Positions 5,041 through 9,055 of a stretch of DNA of 9,055 nt are shown here, piece after piece (position 1 is the first letter of the stretch; each line of letters begins with the position of its first letter). The position numbers and the translations under genes are program-made. A model generated the notes under the pieces. The model was given only the letters and a program-made list of their open reading frames with translations. It did not search any database and was not told where the DNA came from. The DNA is taken from assembly GCA_964369215.1 (NCBI GenBank), contig CAYJEZ010000102.1:1-9055 (forward strand), in the 5' to 3' direction. Origin of the DNA: SIG603 sp964369215. Its GTDB lineage: Bacteria; Bacillota; Clostridia; Oscillospirales; Acutalibacteraceae.

Positions 5041-6306
5041 TATAAGCTGTAGTAGATTATCGAGTAGTTTGCTTTGTTTTAATAGAATTATACACTTCTG
5101 TTTGATACATTTAATATGTATTGAAGGAGCGGTTGCTTTAAGCTTAATTCCGTACTTGCCATTTTGCTTAATAATTTCAGGTTCTTCAAGGCTTAGTTCA
5201 TCCATGTCTGGCATTACAATTCCGTAGCCTGTTTCAAGCACATCATCATAGGCTGACTGTAGCTTTTTAAACCTATTTTTAATATCTGCCATCTCCATAA
5301 GGTGATAATAAAGTGCGCTTTCGTCTTTAAGCTCTATGCCTGTTTTTTCTCCTAATACTTTAAAGAAAAGCTTGTTGTCTAAAATAATATCTGCAAAAAC
5401 TTCACCTGTACCAAGCTTTATTTCTTTTAAATTAAGGTTTTGAATATATTCGCATTCAGAAACTTTTTTTAGCATTTCGGTAACTTCGTTAACTTTTTCT
5501 ATTCCTGAATTTTTTCTTATTTCTCCTACTAATGCATCTTTTAACCAATGTTTATTGTCAAGGCTTAACACCCATGAAGGCATTTTATACTCAACTTGAG
5601 CAACAGGAAACTGGAATAACAATGTGCCAATAATCTCTTTAATGCTTTCTTCAGTAATATCTACACAGTTAACTGCAAGTACGGGCACACCATATTTTTC
5701 GCTTAATTCCTTTGCTAAATCTTTGGCTTTATCAGAGTTTGGGTCTACACAGTTTAGTAGAACAATATAAGGCTTGCCTGTTTGGTTAAGCTCTTCAATA
5801 ACCCTCTCTTCTGCCTCTTCATACTCTTCTCTTGCTATGTCTGTAATGCTAGAGTCTGTTGTTATTACAAGCCCAATTGTTGAGTGCTCTGTAATAACTT
5901 TTTTTGTGCCAATTTCTGCCGCCATATTAAACGGAATAGGCTCATCAAACCAAGGTGTTTTAACCATTCTCGGCTCTTCGCCCTCTATGTAACCTATAGC
6001 CGAGGGAACTATATAGCCTACGCAGTCGATAAGCCTAACATCAAAACTTGCAGAATTTTCTATTTTAACTGTTACTGCTTGCTCGGGCACAAATTTAGGT
6101 TCTGTGGTGGTAATAGTTCTGCCAGCTGCAGACTGCGGACTTTCGTCAATTGCTCTTTCTTTTTGAGCCTCGTCCTCTATGTTGGGTATAACCACAGTGT
6201 CCATAAATTTTTTAATAAATGTAGACTTACCACTTCTAACAGGGCCTACAACTCCTATATATATTTGCGACTTAGTCCGTCTTCTTATATCTTCATATAT
6301 ACTCAC
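4987..6306 (-). CDS. spoIVA: Stage IV sporulation protein A (SpoIVA), C-terminus lost and replaced by MITE sequence; probable pseudogene
   Basis: SpoIVA is the ATP-driven polymer that coats the outer forespore membrane and anchors the spore coat. Seen: N-terminal SIYEDI; Walker A GPVRSGKST at 21-29 (K27); QSAAGRT..TTEPKF with the paired threonines T67/T68; and Walker B-like RLIDCVGY (D94). These line up with K30, T70/T71 and D97 of the Bacillus protein. The middle region is normal through LEEPEIIKQ.GKYGIKLKATAPSIH (to residue 397). Residues 398-409 look locally frameshifted, KQSKLLDNLL (410-419) resembles the family's KQSEELVNYLL, and residues 423-439 are MITE. The family is about 490 residues, so the conserved C-terminal part ending GGLICIIL, needed for SpoVM-dependent membrane localisation in Bacillus, is missing. 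The start is GTG with AAAGG eight bases upstream. It lies 19 bases after sipL, with presumed shared SigE control. Identity is certain; function is doubtful unless another copy exists. Confidence 0.93.
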   Translation of the reverse strand: MSIYEDIRRRTKSQIYIGVVGPVRSGKSTFIKKFMDTVVIPNIEDEAQKERAIDESPQSAAGRTITTTEPKFVPEQAVTVKIENSASFDVRLIDCVGYIVPSAIGYIEGEEPRMVKTPWFDEPIPFNMAAEIGTKKVITEHSTIGLVITTDSSITDIAREEYEEAEERVIEELNQTGKPYIVLLNCVDPNSDKAKDLAKELSEKYGVPVLAVNCVDITEESIKEIIGTLLFQFPVAQVEYKMPSWVLSLDNKHWLKDALVGEIRKNSGIEKVNEVTEMLKKVSECEYIQNLNLKEIKLGTGEVFADIILDNKLFFKVLGEKTGIELKDESALYYHLMEMADIKNRFKKLQSAYDDVLETGYGIVMPDMDELSLEEPEIIKQNGKYGIKLKATAPSIHIKCIKQKCIILLKQSKLLDNLLQLIYSQTNSKITTNLCSQNP

Positions 6307-6325
6307 AAATAATACCTTTCCTTTC

Positions 6326-7849
6326 TTAGAATATCACTAAAGCTCCGCCGGGTGACATTTCTTCGTCTATAAGTCCGTTGCTCTCTATAATAGACGCCAC
6401 AGGCACTCGGAATTTTTTGCCTATATCCCACAGGCACTCCTCTTTTTCGCTGTAATATACTTTAACATAAGCCTCGTCGCCTTTTTCTTGTTCTTCGGTT
6501 GAGACATTTGCGTCTTTTAGTATTTTTTTATTTTCTGTCGTGTATTCGTCTGCGCTAAGAACACCCTCACAATTAAATTCAACATTATTGCCGTCTGTTA
6601 TTTTATAGTCTTTTATACTCATACTGATTTTAGGTTCGCTTTTTCTTTGTAAGCTTTCAGAAAATTCTCGTGGTATAGTAAAATCAAAAGTTTTGATTAC
6701 ACAAAAAACTTGCTTGCTTTTGCCTAAGTACATAAGGCTAATATTATATTTTCCTCTGTAGTTTATTCTATTTTTCTCACAGTAGGCGGTAACCTCTTCT
6801 TCTTCACAATAACAGTCTAACAGTTTTTCTATTTCGTCTTCAGCTAAAAATACTGTTTTAATATGGTTTATTTTTTCTTTGTAGCATTCTTTTAAACAAA
6901 CAAGGCTTACGTTTTCATAGCTTAAGTCACATTCGTCTTCTGTGTGGTAAGCGTCGGTAATTAAGTTTAAGCTTTTGTTTTTATACACAGTTATAAATGC
7001 CTCTAGCTTTATGTAAATTTGGCAAACCGTGTTGTCGCCTATCGAGTCTTCTTTTGCTGTTACACTGAACTCACAAACCTGAATGTCAGCACAGGCTGTA
7101 CAGTCTGTATCACAGCCGTCTATGCTAATAAACTGATTTATTGGTATGCTGTAATTCATTTTTTCTATTGTAGAGTTTTCGGCTAGTGAGCGGTAAATTA
7201 CACAAATGTCTGCAAGTGCCTCTATTCCAACCTTATCTGTTAAAGCACTTACTTTAACATTGTTTATACTAAGCGATTTTCTTAAAATGCTCTCAATTGG
7301 CATAGCACTTTTTGAGAGTTCGAGCTCTTGCTCAATTTCAAACCTTTGGTTAATTTCGTCTACAGCGTGTGAAACCATAAACTCTTCATGTTTTTTCTCT
7401 AAATCTTCTACGTCTTGTGTCAATTTGCCTTGTTTGTGGGTGCACATGCTAAGGTTTAGTATAATAGGCACGTGAACATCTAGTTTTCTTGCGCTTACAG
7501 CACGGCATACTATATGCCCTGTTTCAGCTTTTACCCTGCCAATGGTTCGCTCTGCGTTTTGTGAGATGTCTTTTGCTTGCGAATATTCTTTTACTATTTC
7601 GCATACCCTTAAGCCACCGCTTTTTTCGTCGGTGTACTGAACATACAAAGTAAGCTTACCTTCACACATAAATCTGTCTTGTGTAAAAGAGTAAGTACTT
7701 ATGTCTACATAAGGGATGCACTTTAGTATTTTTCGAATATCCGGGCAATAGTCCGGCAATGAATACTCTATATCTATAGGGCATTCAATGGTTTCGTTGT
7801 TTGTTGTCTCAAAACAGTTGTACCCGGTGTAAGATAGCTTGGTCTGCAT
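6326..7849 (-). CDS. sipL: SipL-like spore coat morphogenesis protein: SPOCS (DUF3794) repeats plus C-terminal LysM
   Basis: A 507-residue protein with the architecture of Clostridioides difficile SipL (about 520 residues). The N-terminal part opens MQTKLSYTGYNC and carries the DUF3794/SPOCS hallmark LPDYCPDIRKILKC near 31-44. SPOCS-like segments follow at roughly 35-130, 170-300 and 325-435, then a linker and a LysM domain at about 461-507 (VKVYYSEKEECLWDIGKKF, then IIESNGL, ending GGALVIF). SipL binds SpoIVA through its LysM domain and joins the coat to the forespore, so the adjacent spoIVA supports this role. No signal peptide or membrane segment is present, and it should act in the mother-cell cytoplasm. 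Cysteine is frequent. I start at the ATG at 7849, which has a good AGAGGAA site seven bases upstream. The ORF stays open to a TTG at 7966, but that extension has no ribosome site and overlaps the SigE-like promoter. Other clostridial SPOCS/LysM proteins of unknown role are the alternative. Confidence 0.85.
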   Translation of the reverse strand: MQTKLSYTGYNCFETTNNETIECPIDIEYSLPDYCPDIRKILKCIPYVDISTYSFTQDRFMCEGKLTLYVQYTDEKSGGLRVCEIVKEYSQAKDISQNAERTIGRVKAETGHIVCRAVSARKLDVHVPIILNLSMCTHKQGKLTQDVEDLEKKHEEFMVSHAVDEINQRFEIEQELELSKSAMPIESILRKSLSINNVKVSALTDKVGIEALADICVIYRSLAENSTIEKMNYSIPINQFISIDGCDTDCTACADIQVCEFSVTAKEDSIGDNTVCQIYIKLEAFITVYKNKSLNLITDAYHTEDECDLSYENVSLVCLKECYKEKINHIKTVFLAEDEIEKLLDCYCEEEEVTAYCEKNRINYRGKYNISLMYLGKSKQVFCVIKTFDFTIPREFSESLQRKSEPKISMSIKDYKITDGNNVEFNCEGVLSADEYTTENKKILKDANVSTEEQEKGDEAYVKVYYSEKEECLWDIGKKFRVPVASIIESNGLIDEEMSPGGALVIF

Positions 7850-7931
7850 AAGTTTATTCCTCTCTTTTTTTCTCTTTGCCAATTTATATGTGTTTGTTTC
7901 ACAAGTTATTCCTTTGCTGCAAAAAACTAAA

Positions 7932-7958
7932 AGTATGATATAATCAAAAGCAAAATAT
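7932..7958 (-). promoter_or_regulatory. SigE-like sporulation promoter of sipL-spoIVA
   Basis: On the minus strand ATATTT (7958-7953) is followed after 15 bases by CATACT (7937-7932). This resembles the mother-cell sigma-E pattern of an ATATT-type -35 and a CATACA.T -10. It lies about 83 bases upstream of the sipL ATG. Both spoIVA and sipL homologues are SigE-dependent in studied sporeformers, so location and sequence agree. It also shows that the upstream TTG-started extension of sipL is not translated from this transcript. Confidence 0.55.
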
Positions 7959-7988
7959 TTATGCAAAAAATAAATTATTATTGTTGTT

Positions 7989-8017
7989 TTTTGTAGTTTA
8001 TAATGTTATGATATAGT
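7989..8017 (+). promoter_or_regulatory. Candidate promoter region of the deacetylase gene (weak)
   Basis: Two -10-like hexamers lie upstream of the deacetylase: TATAAT at 7999-8004 and TATAGT at 8012-8017. The second has TTTTGT 17 bases upstream (7989-7994), a poor -35. Neither pair is convincing. The region is 120-145 bases from the ATG, and the rest of the leader to 8122 shows nothing else I can identify. Confidence 0.25.
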
Positions 8018-8135
8018 TAAGGTAACCGTTATTGGAAGTTAATAAAATATATTATTATTTACGGATTTTTAATTGAATATATTAACTGATGTGTTTTCAG
8101 TTTTTATTATTTATTAAATAGTAGGAGGTAAAATT

Positions 8136-9014
8136 ATGCGCCATATAAATAATAGCAATAAAATAGAACTAAGATTGATTAGTAAGAAAAGCTCATCTGC
8201 TATTTTAAAAATATTTAGGCTTATTTTTATCTTTGTTATGGTGTTTACTTTAGGCACTTTTTCGGGGCAAACGGTGTCTTACACAACACCTTTGTTAGAG
8301 CAATCTTCTTTAAAATTTGCAGTAAAGCCTGTGCCTACACGCCCTGTGGCAGTTCTTAGCAATGAGGTGCCTAAGACAGATGGTGTAGACATCTCTTGGG
8401 TAGACCCCGAAAGACCTGTTATAGCATTAACTTTTGACGATGGACCGTCAAAAGGGCCAAGTAGCCATAGAATATATAAATATTTAGCAGACAATGAAAT
8501 TCATGCTACATTTTTTTTATTAGGCTTACATTTAAATGGCAAAGAAGATAGAATTCCTCTTATTTTAGAGAGCGGCTCGCAAATTGCCAACCATACATAT
8601 CATCATTACGACTTAACAAAACGCTCTGTAGAAGAGATAAAGCATGAAGAAAAAGTAATTTTAGATATGTTCAAAAGCTATGGTTTAGAGGACAAGCAAT
8701 ATGTTGTTCGTGTTCCGTATGGTGCATTTAATCAAACTGTACTCGATAATATTTCTGCTCCAATAATTCAGTGGAATAGAGACAGCAGAGACTGGGCTAC
8801 CGACAATGCGTCGCAGTCGATAGCTAACCTTGGAGAGCTTCAAGATGGCGACATTGTTTTATTCCATGACATATACAACCGAACGGCAGAAGCTATTGAA
8901 ATATTAATACCGTCGCTACAAGCTAAGGGTTTTCAGTTTTTAACCATAGATGAGATGTTTGCATATAAGCAAATAGAGCTTTTACCGGGAACAGTGTATT
9001 ATAATGCACAATAA
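8136..9014 (+). CDS. Membrane-anchored NodB-domain polysaccharide deacetylase (PgdA-like)
   Basis: A 292-residue protein with a basic N-terminus, one hydrophobic segment at about 24-41 (signal anchor or uncleaved signal), a 50-residue linker and a NodB catalytic domain from about 92. All five NodB motifs are present: TFDDGP (99-104, D101/D102), the metal-binding HTYHH (H153, H157), RVPYG (192-196), RDSRDW (215-220, D219) and LFHD (242-245, H244). It should be an active metal-dependent de-N-acetylase acting outside the membrane, most likely on peptidoglycan GlcNAc. The DDGPS form of motif 1 fits PgdA-type enzymes better than the spore-cortex PdaA type. The ribosome site AGGAGGT (8123-8129) is close to ideal. 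It is divergent from sipL, with about 286 bases between the starts, and nothing ties it firmly to sporulation or to the glycan operon; deacetylation of that polysaccharide is a lesser possibility. Confidence 0.9.
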   Translation: MRHINNSNKIELRLISKKSSSAILKIFRLIFIFVMVFTLGTFSGQTVSYTTPLLEQSSLKFAVKPVPTRPVAVLSNEVPKTDGVDISWVDPERPVIALTFDDGPSKGPSSHRIYKYLADNEIHATFFLLGLHLNGKEDRIPLILESGSQIANHTYHHYDLTKRSVEEIKHEEKVILDMFKSYGLEDKQYVVRVPYGAFNQTVLDNISAPIIQWNRDSRDWATDNASQSIANLGELQDGDIVLFHDIYNRTAEAIEILIPSLQAKGFQFLTIDEMFAYKQIELLPGTVYYNAQ

Positions 9015-9055
9015 GCCTTAAAAAATTTGCACTATATACGACTGACAATAAAAAA

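Noticed and set aside
5884..6312. 142-codon plus-strand ORF opposite spoIVA, and other plus-strand ORFs opposite the glycan genes and sipL
   Set aside because: They lie antisense to well-recognised conserved genes, have unlikely protein composition and no ribosome sites.
7850..7966. N-terminal extension of the SipL ORF (from TTG) that resembles a signal peptide with a lipobox-like SKGITC
   Set aside because: It has no ribosome site, begins at a TTG and contains the SigE-like promoter, whereas the ATG at 7849 has a good Shine-Dalgarno and matches the N-terminus expected of SPOCS proteins. SipL acts in the mother-cell cytoplasm.
8279..8494. 71-codon minus-strand ORF opposite the deacetylase
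   Set aside because: It is the shadow of the NodB gene, including its DDGP motif region, with no independent support.
1..9055. CRISPR array, tRNA or rRNA genes, toxin-antitoxin or phage-defence modules
   Set aside because: No regularly spaced repeats, no recognisable RNA gene and no defence-type protein domains were seen on either strand.
9015..9055. Terminator after the deacetylase
   Set aside because: Only 41 bases remain and they show no stem followed by a T-run; any terminator would be outside the window.

Overview
The window looks like the chromosome of a low-GC, endospore-forming (or formerly spore-forming) member of the Clostridia (Bacillota). It carries a SipL-type SPOCS/LysM coat-morphogenesis gene next to spoIVA, strong Shine-Dalgarno sites, AT-rich intergenic DNA and a NodB-type peptidoglycan deacetylase. 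The SPOCS protein's motif around 'LPDYCPDIRKILKC' suggests an Oscillospirales/Ruminococcaceae-like lineage. That placement is a recollection of the family, not a test.

Layout. (1) Positions 1-4433, minus strand: a surface-polysaccharide operon. In transcription order it holds a WbuB-like GT4 glycosyltransferase, a FnlA/CapE/WbjB-type UDP-GlcNAc 4,6-dehydratase/5-epimerase, an RmlD-like reductase and a non-hydrolysing C2-epimerase. The start codon of a further gene is cut by the window edge. The three sugar genes form a UDP-2-acetamido-2,6-dideoxy-L-hexose pathway. The reductase is RmlD-like and has no cupin domain, which points to UDP-L-QuiNAc (or L-RhaNAc) rather than L-FucNAc. (2) Positions 4434-4911: a very AT-rich gene-free stretch with three inverted repeats and a candidate promoter for the glycan operon. 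(3) Positions 4912-5040: a 129-bp MITE-like element with perfect 23-bp terminal inverted repeats ending in TA. It interrupts the 3' end of spoIVA. (4) Positions 4987-7849, minus strand: sipL followed by spoIVA, apparently one operon behind a SigE-like promoter. SpoIVA keeps its N-terminal ATPase and middle region but has lost roughly its last 70-90 residues. (5) Positions 8136-9014, plus strand: a membrane-anchored NodB polysaccharide deacetylase, divergent from sipL.

How the genes work together. SipL and SpoIVA homologues are direct partners in coat assembly around the forespore in Clostridioides difficile, so their adjacency makes functional sense. Damage to SpoIVA therefore raises the question of whether this strain still sporulates or has a second spoIVA. 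The glycan operon would make an unusual amino-deoxy-L-hexose and attach it to a lipid-linked repeat unit. The deacetylase would trim N-acetyl groups from cell-wall glycan.

I see no wholly new multi-gene system. The most notable things are the MITE-disrupted spoIVA, whose reading frame can be rebuilt in frame when the element is removed on paper, and the sugar predicted for the polysaccharide operon.
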